A stretch of 64,000 bases of DNA, taken from NCBI RefSeq assembly GCF_024169245.1, contig NZ_JALJWP010000001.1, forward strand, positions 5,813,501 to 5,877,500, read 5' to 3'. Below the pieces are notes generated by a model. It was not told where the DNA came from. It saw only the letters and a list, made by a program, of their open reading frames with translations, and searched no databases. Positions 43,309-55,146 of this stretch are shown here, in pieces. Made by a program: the position numbers and the translations under genes. The stretch is from Pseudomonas koreensis. GTDB taxonomy: Bacteria; Pseudomonadota; Gammaproteobacteria; Pseudomonadales; Pseudomonadaceae. Every line of letters begins with the position of its first letter. Position 1 is the first letter of the stretch.

Positions 43309-43370
43309 GAATGCGCTCCTTACTCAATGATGTCAGCACCGCCACGGGAAAGGACGGTGGGATAAATGGC

Positions 43371-43403
43371 AAAACGCCGCGACGGCAGGAGCCGGTCGCG
43401 GCG
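43371..43403 (-). terminator. Intrinsic terminator of secA
   Basis: On the minus strand CGCCGCGAC pairs with GTCGCGGCG across a 10-base loop, followed by TTTTGCC. It begins 27 bases after the secA stop and isolates argJ. Confidence 0.85.
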
Positions 43404-43430
43404 CGGGGTGTTCAGCGATTGAAACGGGTT

Positions 43431-46172
<2,742 letters not shown>

Positions 46173-46480
46173 ATCGGCAGGATCTTCCACACTAAAGGGA
46201 TGGAGGGCGGCCCCGTGAGTCGCCCGTGCAGCCCTCATGGCCGCATGCGAACGAGCATTCTACCCGGAAACGGTGGTGAGGAAAGTGGCGATGTTCCACG
46301 ATGCTGGCACTGCGCTTTGACGGGGCTCACTTAAAATAGGGGCGTTTTGCTCAACTTCAACCCGTCGAGGGAAAGAAGTCAGGCGTTGATTTAATGAGCA
46401 AAGCAGGGACAAAAGCAATGGGCCAGTGGTTCCACAGCTTTCTGCTAACATGGCGCCTCTGTGACTTCAGGTGTTCGATC
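46173..46480. other. Divergent promoter region between secA and dciA
   Basis: 308 bases with no credible gene. It must carry the secA and dciA promoters. GGGCGGCCCCGTGAGTCGCC at 46206 forms a weak hairpin in the secA leader. I find no secM-like leader peptide. Confidence 0.4.
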
Positions 46481-46936
46481 ATGGCGTTTCGCCCTCTCAC
46501 GGCCAGAGCCCCCGCCGTTCTGCTACGCGAAGCCAAACCGCTGAAAGCCATCCTCGGCCATGCCCAGCGCCTGGAGCATTTGCAGCGTCTGCTCGAAAGC
46601 CAGCTGCAACCGGCCGCCCGTGAACATTGCCGGGTGGCCAAGTGGCGCGAGGGCGAACTGTCGCTGGTGGTCACTGACGGCCATTGGGCGACGCGCCTGC
46701 GCTATCAGCAGAAACGCTTGCAACGGCAGCTGCAATTGTTCGAAGAGTTCGCCAGCCTGACCCGGATCAAATTCAGCGTGCGCCCGCCGATCATTCAGCA
46801 CCGGGCGGTTGGGCACACGATGGATCTGTCGAGCAGTGCGGCGGAGACGATTCAGTCGACGGCCGACGGCATCAGCGACCCGGGATTGCGCGCTGCGCTG
46901 GAGCGGTTGGCGGCACATGCCAAGGGTAAAGCCTGA
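46481..46936 (+). CDS. DciA-like replicative helicase loader (DUF721)
   Basis: A 151-residue protein with the DUF721 core: LREAKPLKAILGHAQRLEHL, then WREGELSLVVTDGHWATRLR and RIKFSVRPP. DciA loads the DnaB helicase in bacteria that lack DnaC. The ATG at 46481 begins the conserved MAFRPLTARAP. It is followed by a REPIN. It stands next to secA as in P. aeruginosa. Confidence 0.88.
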   Translation: MAFRPLTARAPAVLLREAKPLKAILGHAQRLEHLQRLLESQLQPAAREHCRVAKWREGELSLVVTDGHWATRLRYQQKRLQRQLQLFEEFASLTRIKFSVRPPIIQHRAVGHTMDLSSSAAETIQSTADGISDPGLRAALERLAAHAKGKA

Positions 46937-46947
46937 AGCAAAATCAA

Positions 46948-47022
46948 AAGATCGCAGCCTTCGGCAGCTCCTACAGAATGAATGCATTTCAACTGTAGGA
47001 GCTGCCGAAGGCTGCGATCTTT
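46948..47022. repeat. REPIN, GTAGGAGCTGCCGAAGGCTG family (outward form)
   Basis: Inverted units with AAAGATCGCAGCC outside and CTCCTAC towards the loop: the opposite order to 8197 and 26870. The outer T-run on the right and A-run on the left give a bidirectional terminator-like shape between dciA and the convergent HerA-like gene. Confidence 0.9.
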
Positions 47023-47026
47023 GCTT

Positions 47027-48511
47027 TTAGCGGCGCTTGCTGCCTCCGAGCAGGGAACCCATCAACCCGCGCACCAACTGCTTGCCGAGATTATTGGCCG
47101 CCTGACGCATCGCCGATTTCAGTGCCTGCCCTGCCGCCGTGCCGAGGAATTCGCCCGCGCGATCAGCGAGGCTTGGCTCTTCGGCCTGTTTACCTGCCGG
47201 CGTTTCGGCCTCAGGCGCCAGCCCTTTGCGGCCCATCAGAATCTCATAAGCCGATTCCCGATCGATCGGCTTGTCATAGCGGCCCTTGAACGGCGAGCCG
47301 GCGATCAGCACGGTGCGTTCGGTTTCGGTCAACGGCCCGATCCGCGATTGCGGCGGCGCCACCAGCACGCGCTGGACCATTTCCGGTGTGCCCTTCTCGG
47401 TCAAGGTACCGACCAGCGCCTCGCCAATCCCCAGCTCGGTCAGCACCGACAGGCTGTCGACCGCCGGATTCGGCCGAAAACCGTCCGCCACTGCGCGCAG
47501 GGATTTCTGTTCTTTTGCGGTAAACGCACGCAGGCCGTGTTGAATGCGCAACCCCAACTGCGCCAGCACATCGTCCGGCAGATCCGCCGGCGACTGGGTG
47601 ACGAAGTACACGCCCACGCCTTTGGAACGAATCAAGCGCACCACTTGCTCCAGGCGTTCCTGCAACGCTTTGGGCGTGTCACCGAAGAGCAAGTGCGCCT
47701 CGTCGAAAAACAGCGCCAATAGCGGTTTGTCGGCGTCGCCGCGCTCGGGCAATTGCTCGAACAACTCGGCCAACAGCCACAGCAGGAACGTTGCATAGAC
47801 CTTCGGCGCCTCGTGCACCAGACGACTGGCATCGAGCAGATGGATGCGTCCACGGCCATCCGCGCCCGGTTGCAGAATGTCTTCAAGTTGCAGCGCCGGC
47901 TCGCCGAACAGCGCTTCGGCGCCCTGTTGTTCCAGCGTCGCCAAGCGGCGCAGCAGCGCCTGGCTGGAACCGGTGGTCATCAGCGCCGCGTCTTCGCCGA
48001 GCAACTGCGGGTTGTCCTTGAGGTGATTGAGCAGCGCTTTCAGATCCTTGAGATCCAGCAGCAACAGCCCTTCGCGATCCGCCACCTTGAACGCCGCGTA
48101 CAGCGCCGACTGCTGACTGTCGGTCAGCTCGAGCAGGCTGCCGATCAGCAACGGGCCCATTTCGCTCAGGGTGGTGCGCAGCGGATGACCGGATTCACCG
48201 TGAATGTCCCACAGCGTGACGGGATAAGCCTGGGGCGTGTGACCGAGCCAGGGCATGCCGGCGATACGCTCGGCCACTTTGCCCTGCGGGTTGCCGGCAG
48301 CACCGAGGCCGCACAGGTCGCCCTTGATGTCGGCGGCGAACACCGCCACACCGGCATCGCTGAACGCTTCGGCCAGACGCTGCAAGGTCACCGTCTTGCC
48401 GGTGCCGGTGGCGCCGGCGATCAGCCCGTGGCGGTTGGCCAGGCGCATGGCCTGAGCGATAGGTTGCGCGGCCGGATCAGCGCCGATAACGAGTTGCGAG
48501 GAGTCAGGCAT
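47027..48511 (-). CDS. HerA-like ATPase (DUF853)
   Basis: A 494-residue P-loop ATPase of the FtsK-HerA class. Walker A is GATGTGKT at 33-40, Walker B is LALFFDEAHLL, and an RIQHGLRAF stretch and a C-terminal alanine-rich tail follow. The start is the ATG at 48511; a TTG four codons earlier is an alternative. The family is widespread, often called a helicase HerA-like protein, but without its nuclease partner NurA its role is unknown. Confidence 0.88.
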   Translation of the reverse strand: MPDSSQLVIGADPAAQPIAQAMRLANRHGLIAGATGTGKTVTLQRLAEAFSDAGVAVFAADIKGDLCGLGAAGNPQGKVAERIAGMPWLGHTPQAYPVTLWDIHGESGHPLRTTLSEMGPLLIGSLLELTDSQQSALYAAFKVADREGLLLLDLKDLKALLNHLKDNPQLLGEDAALMTTGSSQALLRRLATLEQQGAEALFGEPALQLEDILQPGADGRGRIHLLDASRLVHEAPKVYATFLLWLLAELFEQLPERGDADKPLLALFFDEAHLLFGDTPKALQERLEQVVRLIRSKGVGVYFVTQSPADLPDDVLAQLGLRIQHGLRAFTAKEQKSLRAVADGFRPNPAVDSLSVLTELGIGEALVGTLTEKGTPEMVQRVLVAPPQSRIGPLTETERTVLIAGSPFKGRYDKPIDRESAYEILMGRKGLAPEAETPAGKQAEEPSLADRAGEFLGTAAGQALKSAMRQAANNLGKQLVRGLMGSLLGGSKRR

Positions 48512-48527
48512 TTTCTCACCCAATGGT

Positions 48528-48554
48528 TAATCTTTGATGACACATGGCCGATAC
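48528..48554 (+). promoter_or_regulatory. Sigma-28 (FliA) promoter of the chemoreceptor gene
   Basis: TAAT, then exactly 15 bases, then GCCGATAC, against the consensus TAAA-N15-GCCGATAA: 10 of 12 positions match. Transcription would begin near 48561, leaving about 137 bases of leader with a small GACCCG/CGGGTC hairpin. FliA promoters are usual for chemoreceptors. Confidence 0.75.
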
Positions 48555-48697
48555 ATAAAGTGGACAGACCCGTCAGAAAACCGGGTCGGACATTTCCCTA
48601 AGGAGAGCCGGAAATATCAGTTTTTCAACCTTGCCCATAGTGCGCGCCTCTATCAAAGCACGCCCAGGACATTAAGACCTTAGCGGAACCCCAAGCC

Positions 48698-50587
48698 ATG
48701 AACAAAAACCTGCGCTTCAGCCATAAGATTTTGCTTGCCGCCGCTCTCATCGTCATTGCCGCTTTCGCCTCGTTCACGTTGTACAACGACTGGCTGCAGC
48801 GCAATGCGATCCGCGATGATCTGAATAATTACCTCAAGGAAATGGGCGAGGTCACCGCCGGCAATATCCAGACCTGGCTCAGCGGGCGCATCCTGCTGAT
48901 CGAGAACGCCGCACAAAATATCGCCATCAACCCGGAACCTGCCACGGTCGCCAGCCTGCTGGAACAGAAAAGCCTGACCTCGACGTTCATGGCCACCTAC
49001 CTGGGCGATGCCACCGGGAATTTCACCATCCGCCCGGACGTGAAGATGCCGGACGGTTTCGATCCGCGCGTACGCCCTTGGTATAAAGGTGCCGAAAGCA
49101 GCAGCACGTCGACCCTGACCGAACCCTACATCGATGCGGCCACCGGCCAGTTGATCATTTCCATCGCCACCGCATCGAAGAAGGCCGGGCAGAGCGTTGG
49201 CGTGGTCGGCGGCGACCTGAGCCTGCAATCGCTGGTCGATACCCTCGCCGCGCGGGATTTCGACGGCATGGGCTATGTGTTCCTGATCAGTGCCGACGGC
49301 AAGATCCTCGTCCACCCGGACAAGGCTCTGGTGATGAAATCGCTCAAAGAAGCCTACCCGCAGGACACCCCGCGCATCAGCAGCGATTTCAGCGAAGTGA
49401 CGGTGGATGGCAAAACCCGCATCGTCACCTTCGCACCGATCAAAGGCCTGCCATCGGTGAACTGGTACATCGGTCTGTCGATCGATAAAGACCAGGCCTA
49501 CGCGATGCTCAGCGAATTCCGCACCTCGGCGGTGATAGCGACCATTATTGCCGTGGCAATCATCATTGCCCTGCTCGGCATGCTGATTCGCCTGCTGATC
49601 CAGCCGCTGCACGTGATGACCCGCGCCATGGAAGACATCGCCGACGGCGAAGGTGACCTGACCAAACGCCTGAACATCGTCAATAACGATGAATTCGGCA
49701 TCCTCGGCACCGCATTCAACCGCTTCGTCGAGCGCATTCACGGTTCGATCCGCGAAGTGTCCTCGGCCACCGGCCAGGTCAACGAGGTCGCCCTGCGCGT
49801 CGTTGCAGCGTCGAACTCGTCGATGTACAACTCCGATCAACAAGCTTCACGCACCAGCAGCGTCGCCGCCGCGATCAATCAGCTCGGCGCCGCCGCCCAG
49901 GAAATTGCCCGCAATGCCGCACAGGCTTCGAATCAGGCCAGCGACGCCCGGGGTCTGGCCGAGGATGGCCAGCAGGTGGTCGAGCGCAGCATCAAGGCGA
50001 TGAATCAACTGTCGAGCATGCTCAGCGCGTCGAGCACCAATATCGAGTCGCTGAACAGCAAAACCGTCAACATCGGCCAGATTCTCGAAGTGATCACCAG
50101 CATTTCCCAGCAGACCAACCTGCTCGCGCTGAACGCGGCGATCGAAGCGGCGCGCGCCGGTGAGGCCGGTCGTGGTTTTGCCGTGGTGGCCGATGAAGTG
50201 CGCAACCTCGCGCACCGCACCCAGGAATCGGCGCAGCAGGTGCAAACCATGATCGAGGAGCTGCAGGTCGGCGCCCGGGAATCGGTGAGCACCATGAGCG
50301 ACAGTCAGCGCCACAGCCAGGACAGCGTGGAGATCGCCAACCTCGCCGGCGAACGCCTGAACAGCGTGACCTTGCGCATTGGCGAGATCGACGGGATGAA
50401 CCAGTCGGTGGCAACCGCGACCGAAGAACAAACCGCTGTGGTCGAGTCGATCAATGTCGATATCACCGAGATCAATACGCTGAACCAGGAAGGCGTGGAA
50501 AACCTGCAGGCGACCTTGCGCGCGTGCTCGGATCTGGAGCAGCAGGCTTCGCGTCTCAAGCAACTGGTGGGCAGCTTCAGGATTTAA
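48698..50587 (+). CDS. Methyl-accepting chemotaxis protein with dCache sensor
   Basis: A 629-residue receptor: TM1 at about 10-31, a periplasmic dCache_1 domain to about 275, TM2 at about 277-300, HAMP, and a signalling coiled coil with the tip [19 protein letters not shown]. The pocket stretch [15 protein letters not shown] and VGGDLS resembles receptors of amino acids or polyamines (PctABC, McpU), but the first position is Phe where amino-acid sensors have Tyr, so the ligand is open. It is transcribed from a sigma-28-like promoter. Confidence 0.93.
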   Translation: MNKNLRFSHKILLAAALIVIAAFASFTLYNDWLQRNAIRDDLNNYLKEMGEVTAGNIQTWLSGRILLIENAAQNIAINPEPATVASLLEQKSLTSTFMATYLGDATGNFTIRPDVKMPDGFDPRVRPWYKGAESSSTSTLTEPYIDAATGQLIISIATASKKAGQSVGVVGGDLSLQSLVDTLAARDFDGMGYVFLISADGKILVHPDKALVMKSLKEAYPQDTPRISSDFSEVTVDGKTRIVTFAPIKGLPSVNWYIGLSIDKDQAYAMLSEFRTSAVIATIIAVAIIIALLGMLIRLLIQPLHVMTRAMEDIADGEGDLTKRLNIVNNDEFGILGTAFNRFVERIHGSIREVSSATGQVNEVALRVVAASNSSMYNSDQQASRTSSVAAAINQLGAAAQEIARNAAQASNQASDARGLAEDGQQVVERSIKAMNQLSSMLSASSTNIESLNSKTVNIGQILEVITSISQQTNLLALNAAIEAARAGEAGRGFAVVADEVRNLAHRTQESAQQVQTMIEELQVGARESVSTMSDSQRHSQDSVEIANLAGERLNSVTLRIGEIDGMNQSVATATEEQTAVVESINVDITEINTLNQEGVENLQATLRACSDLEQQASRLKQLVGSFRI

Positions 50588-50591
50588 GAGC

Positions 50592-50669
50592 AAAAGATCG
50601 CGGCCTTCGGCAGCTCCTACAGGGGAAACGCATTCCAATTGTAGGAGCTGCCGAAGGCTGCGATCTTTT
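50592..50669. repeat. REPIN, GTAGGAGCTGCCGAAGGCTG family (outward form)
   Basis: AAAAGATCGCGGCC at the left end and CTGCGATCTTTTT at the right end. It follows the chemoreceptor stop by about 5 bases and ends in a T-run, so it may serve as its terminator. Confidence 0.9.
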
Positions 50670-50761
50670 TGCATGTGCCCCGCACCGCGCAATCCCGACC
50701 GAACATCTATTCTGGATAACGGTCAACCAAGGGAGAACAACACAGCGGAGGGTTGCTCACC

Positions 50762-51874
50762 GTGCATATCGCCGACATCACCATGTTCTACGCCCCGGCC
50801 AGCGGAGGCGTACGGACTTATCTGGATGCCAAACACCGTCGCCTCGGCGACCGCAACGCCATTCGTCACAGCCTGCTGATCCCCGGCGCACGACTGGGTG
50901 AACATGACGGCATTTACACGGTTCCAGCGCCCGCGCTGCCCTTCGGCAAAGGCTATCGCTTCCCGCTGCGCCTGGCGCCATGGCGCAATGTCCTGCAGGA
51001 TTTGCAGCCGGACCTGATCGAAGTTGGCGATCCCTACCTCACCGCATGGGCGGCGCTGGATGCGCGGCGGCAGCTGGATGTGCCGGTGATCGGCTTTTAT
51101 CACTCGGATCTGCCGCTGCTGGCGGGTAATCGCATGGGCCATTGGGTCACGCCGAATGTCGAGGCCTACGTCACTCGTCTCTATGGCAATTTCGACCGCG
51201 TGCTTGCGCCGAGCCAGGTCATGGCCGACAAGCTCACCGCGCTTGGCGTGCGCAATGTCTATGTACAGCCGCTCGGCGTGGATTTGCATACCTTCCATCC
51301 CGACGCCTGCGACCCCGGCCTGCGGGCCGAACTGGGGATTGCCGACGACACCCGCCTGCTGATCTTCGCCGGGCGCGGTTCCAAGGAGAAAAACCTGCCG
51401 GTGCTGCTCAAGTGCATGCAACGCCTTGGTCCGCGTTATCACTTGCTGCTGGTCGGCTCGTCGATGCCCGCAGCGGTGCCGGACAACGTCAGTGTCATCG
51501 ACGAATTTTGCCCGGCGCCAAAAGTCGCGCGGCTGATGGCCAGCGCCGATGCGCTGCTGCATGCCGGTGATCAGGAAACTTTCGGTCTGGTCATCCTTGA
51601 AGCCATGGCTTGTGGCATTCCAGTGGTGGCGGTCGCGGCCGGTGCGTTTGAAGAGATCGTCAATGATTCCTGCGGTCTGCTCTGTGCACCGAATAATCCG
51701 CAGGCCATGGCCAACGCCGTGCGCGAGCTGTTCAGTCGCGGCTGTGATCGGCTCGGCCGTCAGGCGCGCCAACATGTCGAACGGCATTACGCCTGGGATA
51801 CCGTAGTCGACAGCCTGCTCAGCCACTACCACGCCGTGCTCGGCCATACGCTGCCACGGGTGGCCAATGGTTGA
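50762..51874 (+). CDS. Glycosyltransferase family 4 protein
   Basis: A 370-residue GT-B fold enzyme with a retaining GT4 signature: an N-terminal FYAPASGGVRTYLDAKH loop, the Walker-like ASQVMADKL stretch, and the donor-site E-x7-E (ETFGLVILEAMACGIPVV). No signal peptide or membrane segment is seen, so it is likely cytoplasmic or peripheral. The start is GTG at 50762 with GGAGG ten bases upstream; TTG at 50753 is too close. It leads the trio with the deacetylase and flippase-like genes. The acceptor is unknown. Confidence 0.88.
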   Translation: MHIADITMFYAPASGGVRTYLDAKHRRLGDRNAIRHSLLIPGARLGEHDGIYTVPAPALPFGKGYRFPLRLAPWRNVLQDLQPDLIEVGDPYLTAWAALDARRQLDVPVIGFYHSDLPLLAGNRMGHWVTPNVEAYVTRLYGNFDRVLAPSQVMADKLTALGVRNVYVQPLGVDLHTFHPDACDPGLRAELGIADDTRLLIFAGRGSKEKNLPVLLKCMQRLGPRYHLLLVGSSMPAAVPDNVSVIDEFCPAPKVARLMASADALLHAGDQETFGLVILEAMACGIPVVAVAAGAFEEIVNDSCGLLCAPNNPQAMANAVRELFSRGCDRLGRQARQHVERHYAWDTVVDSLLSHYHAVLGHTLPRVANG

Positions 51875-52637
51875 GCCAATGAAAACGGTTTGTCTGGTGC
51901 TGCATGATGTGGCGCCGTCGACCTGGGGTGATTACCAGCCCTTCGTCGAGGCCGTCGATGCCTTGGGCAATGTGCCGATGACGTGGCTGGTGGTGCCGGA
52001 CTTCCATCGCCACGATGCGCTTGATGCCAACCCGGCATTTCGCCGAGTGCTCGATGCCCGGGTCGCTCGGGGCGATGAACTGGCGCTGCACGGTTATTAC
52101 CACGACGACCAGGAACCCATGTCGCACAACCCGCGCGACTGGTTCATGCGCCGGGTCTACACCCACGAAGGCGAGTTCTATCGGCTGTCCCGCGAAGTTG
52201 CCCTGGGTCGATTGCATGCAGGGCTCGAGCTGTTTCAACGCTACGACTGGCCAGTGCAAGGCTTTGTCGCCCCGGCCTGGCTGATGAGTGACGGCACGCG
52301 CCAGGCCCTGCGCGAATTGCCGCTGAGCTACACCAGTGATCCGCAGCATCTTTATCGCTTGCCCGACTTTAGCGCCGTAGATGCACCGGGACTGGTGTGG
52401 AGTGCGCGCAGTGCCTGGCGTCGCGGCTTGTCGAAAATCGTCAGCGACCAGCGTGAACAGCGCTGGCGCGACGCATCGGTGATTCGCCTGGGTCTGCATC
52501 CCGTCGACATGCGCCATCATTTCTCTCGAGATTATTGGTTACGCACACTGGAACGTCTGCTGGCGGACGGACGCGTGCCGCTGACCAAGATCGACTGGCT
52601 CGCCCGACAGCACGGTCAACTGGAACGCGCAGCATGA
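51867..52637 (+). CDS. Polysaccharide deacetylase-like protein (DUF2334)
   Basis: A 256-residue protein of the carbohydrate esterase 4-like NodB fold: LHDVAPST motif near the start (catalytic Asp), then H-G-Y-Y-H in ELALHGYYHDD and a second histidine motif GLHPVD. No signal peptide is seen, so a cytoplasmic deacetylase is likely. It overlaps the glycosyltransferase by 8 bases and the next gene by 4, so the three are translated together. Confidence 0.85.
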   Translation: MVEPMKTVCLVLHDVAPSTWGDYQPFVEAVDALGNVPMTWLVVPDFHRHDALDANPAFRRVLDARVARGDELALHGYYHDDQEPMSHNPRDWFMRRVYTHEGEFYRLSREVALGRLHAGLELFQRYDWPVQGFVAPAWLMSDGTRQALRELPLSYTSDPQHLYRLPDFSAVDAPGLVWSARSAWRRGLSKIVSDQREQRWRDASVIRLGLHPVDMRHHFSRDYWLRTLERLLADGRVPLTKIDWLARQHGQLERAA

Positions 52638-53629
52638 AGCGCAGCCTGCTGTTGCTGATTGGTCTGCTTGCAGCAGTGCTGATTCCAGTGCTGCTCGGCG
52701 GCGGCGAAACCTGGTCGCGTTTGCGCGCTTTCCCGCTGAACTGGCTGTTGATCATGTTTGGCATGATCCTGCTCTGCTGGGGCATCAATACCCTGCGCCT
52801 GCGTTTGTTGCTTGGCGACCAGCGTGAAAAGGTCGCACCGTTGAAAAGCCTCGGCGTGGTCATGGCGGCCGAGTTCGCCTACTGCGCTACGCCAGGCGGC
52901 AGCGGTGGCCCGTTGACCATCATGGCCTTGCTGGCCCGGTGCGGCGTGCGTCCGGCGCGGGGCAGCGCGGTGTTTGCCATGGATCAGCTTAGCGATCTGC
53001 TGTTCTTTCTTTGCGCGCTGAGCGGGATTCTGATTTATGCGCTGTTCCAGCACCTGAGCGACCGCCTCGAGTGGCTACTCACAGTCAGCGCAGTGTCGCT
53101 GTTCGGCGGCTTGTGCAGTTGCGTATTGATTGCGCGCTATCACCGAGCGTTGATTCGCCTGAGCGGTCGGGTATTGGCAGGAATGAACGTCACGGCGCGC
53201 ACTCGCCGCCGCTGGGCGCGCAAGTTGCTGCACTTTCTCGCGGCGTTTACCGATACCTTGAAGTTGCCCTGGCAGACGCTGGTTCAGGTGTTCGCCTTGA
53301 CTTGTTTGCACTGGCTGCTGCGTTACAGCGTGTTGTATCTGGCTCTGCGCGGGCTCGGTGCCGACTTGCAGTGGGCATGGAGTTTTCTGGTGCAGATGCT
53401 CTCGCTGGGCGCCGGCCAGTTCAGTCTGTTACCCGGCGGCGCAGGGGCGGCGGAATTGACTTCTGCTGCGCTGCTCGCACCGATGGTGGGCAAATCCACC
53501 GCAGCGGCGGCGATCCTGATCTGGCGAGTGGTGACGTATTACTTCTATCTGCTGGTCGGCGGCCCTGTGTTCGTGTTGATGCTGGGCAAGCCGTTGCTGA
53601 AGAAGCTGATGAAAGTGCGCCAAGCCTGA
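52634..53629 (+). CDS. Lysylphosphatidylglycerol-synthase-like membrane protein (flippase domain)
   Basis: A 331-residue inner-membrane protein with about 8 hydrophobic segments, of the UPF0104/YbhN (LPG_synthase_TM) family: a TPGGSGGP motif near residue 95 and LLPGGAGAAEL near 272. In this family the domain acts as a lipid flippase, or is found without the aminoacyl half, as here. The start is the ATG at 52634 overlapping the previous stop (ATGA). Its coupling to a glycosyltransferase and a deacetylase suggests export of a modified glycolipid. Confidence 0.85.
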   Translation: MKRSLLLLIGLLAAVLIPVLLGGGETWSRLRAFPLNWLLIMFGMILLCWGINTLRLRLLLGDQREKVAPLKSLGVVMAAEFAYCATPGGSGGPLTIMALLARCGVRPARGSAVFAMDQLSDLLFFLCALSGILIYALFQHLSDRLEWLLTVSAVSLFGGLCSCVLIARYHRALIRLSGRVLAGMNVTARTRRRWARKLLHFLAAFTDTLKLPWQTLVQVFALTCLHWLLRYSVLYLALRGLGADLQWAWSFLVQMLSLGAGQFSLLPGGAGAAELTSAALLAPMVGKSTAAAAILIWRVVTYYFYLLVGGPVFVLMLGKPLLKKLMKVRQA

Positions 53630-53630
53630 A

Positions 53631-53704
53631 GATCGCAGCCTTCGGCAGCTCCTACATTGGAACGCGATTCTCTCTGTAGGAGCTGCCGGAGGCTGCGATC
53701 TTTT
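53631..53704. repeat. REPIN, GTAGGAGCTGCCGAAGGCTG family (outward form)
   Basis: GATCGCAGCC at the left and GGAGGCTGCGATCTTTT at the right, with one changed base in the right arm. It directly follows the flippase-like gene and may terminate the trio. The right end reaches the stop of the small minus-strand gene. Confidence 0.9.
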
Positions 53705-53880
53705 CAGGCATCACCCGTTTCATCGTCCGACTCTGGTTTCACCTGTTCCCAAAGCTCGGCGGCGCCGGGGAATTCGGTGCCGTCCTCAGCGCTCATGTCG
53801 TCGGGGTCGTAGCGACTCAGGCAACCTTCGCCGAGGGTGGCGGGCGCTTTTGATGTGGCTTTGTCCAGTGGATCGTTCAT
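53704..53880 (-). CDS. Small acidic protein of unknown function
   Basis: A 58-residue open frame, acidic (many Asp/Glu, few Lys) with no hydrophobic segment, starting MNDPLDKATS and ending DDETGDA. GAGGA lies 8 bases before the ATG, supporting translation. I do not recognise a family. It is downstream of purU in the same direction, past a hairpin, and its stop overlaps the adjoining REPIN. Confidence 0.6.
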   Translation of the reverse strand: MNDPLDKATSKAPATLGEGCLSRYDPDDMSAEDGTEFPGAAELWEQVKPESDDETGDA

Positions 53881-53903
53881 GGCTTTTCCTCGGACTCAAA
53901 TGA

Positions 53904-53944
53904 CAAGGGCCTGAGCGATTCAACGCCCAGGCCCTTGGTTTTTC
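53904..53944. terminator. Hairpin between purU and the small gene
   Basis: A perfect 10-bp stem CAAGGGCCTG / CAGGCCCTTG with a 14-base loop. The T-run is on the plus-strand side (GTTTTT); on the minus strand it is followed by TCATTTG. It begins 17 bases past the purU stop and could attenuate purU transcription. Confidence 0.6.
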
Positions 53945-53961
53945 AAGCATGCAGTGCTCGA

Positions 53962-54810
53962 TCAGAACACAACTGTCTTGTTGCCGTGCACCAGCACACG
54001 GTCTTCGAGGTGATAACGCAGGCCGCGGGCCAACACCATCTTCTCGACGTCACGCCCGAAACGCACCATGTCTTCGATGCTGTCGCTGTGGCTGACACGC
54101 ACCACGTCCTGCTCGATGATCGGGCCGGCGTCCAGCTCTTCGGTCACGTAGTGGCAGGTCGCGCCGATCAGCTTCACCCCACGCAGGGACGCCTGGTGGT
54201 AGGGCTTGGCGCCGACAAACGAAGGCAGGAAGCTGTGGTGGATGTTGATGACTTTGTGCGCGTATTCGCGGCACATGTCCGGCGGCAGAATCTGCATGTA
54301 GCGCGCCAGCACCACCACTTCGGCGTCGTGCTGTTTGACCAGGCGCGACACTTCGTCGAATGCAGGCTGCTTGTCCTGCGGATTGACCGGCACGTGGTAG
54401 TAAGGGATGCCGTGCCACTCGACCATGCTGCGCAGGTCGTCGTGGTTGGAGATCACGCAGGAGATTTCGCAATCCAGTTCGTCGCTGTGCCAGCGGTGCA
54501 GCAGGTCGGCCAGGCAGTGGGATTCGCGGCTGGCCATCAGCACTACGCGTTTCTTCTGCTCGGTGTCGGTGATGCGCCAGTCCATCGAGAACTCTTCGGC
54601 GATCGGCGCGAACTTCTCGCGCAATTCTTCGATACCGAACGGCAGCGAATCGGCACGAATTTCGTGACGCATGAAGAACCAGCCCACTTGATTGTCAGAG
54701 TGGTGGCTCGCTTCGGTGATCCAGCCGTTATGAGAGGCCAGAAAATTACTGACTTTGGCAACGATGCCAACGCGGTCCGGGCAAGATATCACCAGCCGAA
54801 AAGTGCGCAT
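53962..54810 (-). CDS. purU: Formyltetrahydrofolate deformylase PurU
   Basis: Releases formate from 10-formyl-THF, balancing one-carbon units and glycine. The 282 residues have an N-terminal ACT domain (RLVISCPDRVGIVAKVS) and a C-terminal formyltransferase fold with the catalytic NIHHSFLPSFVGAKPYHQA. The start is the ATG at 54810 (MRTFRLV). Pseudomonads hold several purU paralogues; the operon context does not single out its role. Confidence 0.95.
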   Translation of the reverse strand: MRTFRLVISCPDRVGIVAKVSNFLASHNGWITEASHHSDNQVGWFFMRHEIRADSLPFGIEELREKFAPIAEEFSMDWRITDTEQKKRVVLMASRESHCLADLLHRWHSDELDCEISCVISNHDDLRSMVEWHGIPYYHVPVNPQDKQPAFDEVSRLVKQHDAEVVVLARYMQILPPDMCREYAHKVINIHHSFLPSFVGAKPYHQASLRGVKLIGATCHYVTEELDAGPIIEQDVVRVSHSDSIEDMVRFGRDVEKMVLARGLRYHLEDRVLVHGNKTVVF

Positions 54811-55146
54811 GAGGGGGAAACTCCAGAACTTCACAAAGGCCGCCATTCTAGCGACTGTGCAGGAAAACTGCAGTACGCATGCGCGCCGCTCGCAACGAAG
54901 CCTGGCGAAACGACTTTCTGACGCGGGTCTTCGTCAAGACCGTGACGCTTTAGCGAGGCTTTTGTCAGACAACTGTAAATATCTGTGCTGACTGCATCAC
55001 ATTATTTAACTGAACATTCAATTGGCGGCTAATTCCTGTAACTCATTTAAATAAAAAGCCGATCTAAATGTTTACTTGATGAAACAGCCTGACTATTATT
55101 GCGGCACTGTCCCCTGTCATTCAGCATTCTACAAAAGGTAGTACTC
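54811..55146. promoter_or_regulatory. AT-rich region upstream of mvaT
   Basis: 336 bases without a gene between the divergent purU and mvaT. The segment 54960-55080 is clearly AT-rich compared with its surroundings, with TTATTTAACTGAACATTCAA and TCATTTAAATAAAAAGCCG. Such DNA is a preferred target of MvaT itself, so autoregulation is plausible but not shown. Confidence 0.5.

Noticed and set aside
48550..48580. A second sigma-28 fit using TAAA at 48556
   Set aside because: The downstream element AGAAAACC does not resemble GCCGATAA, while the site at 48528 is near perfect.
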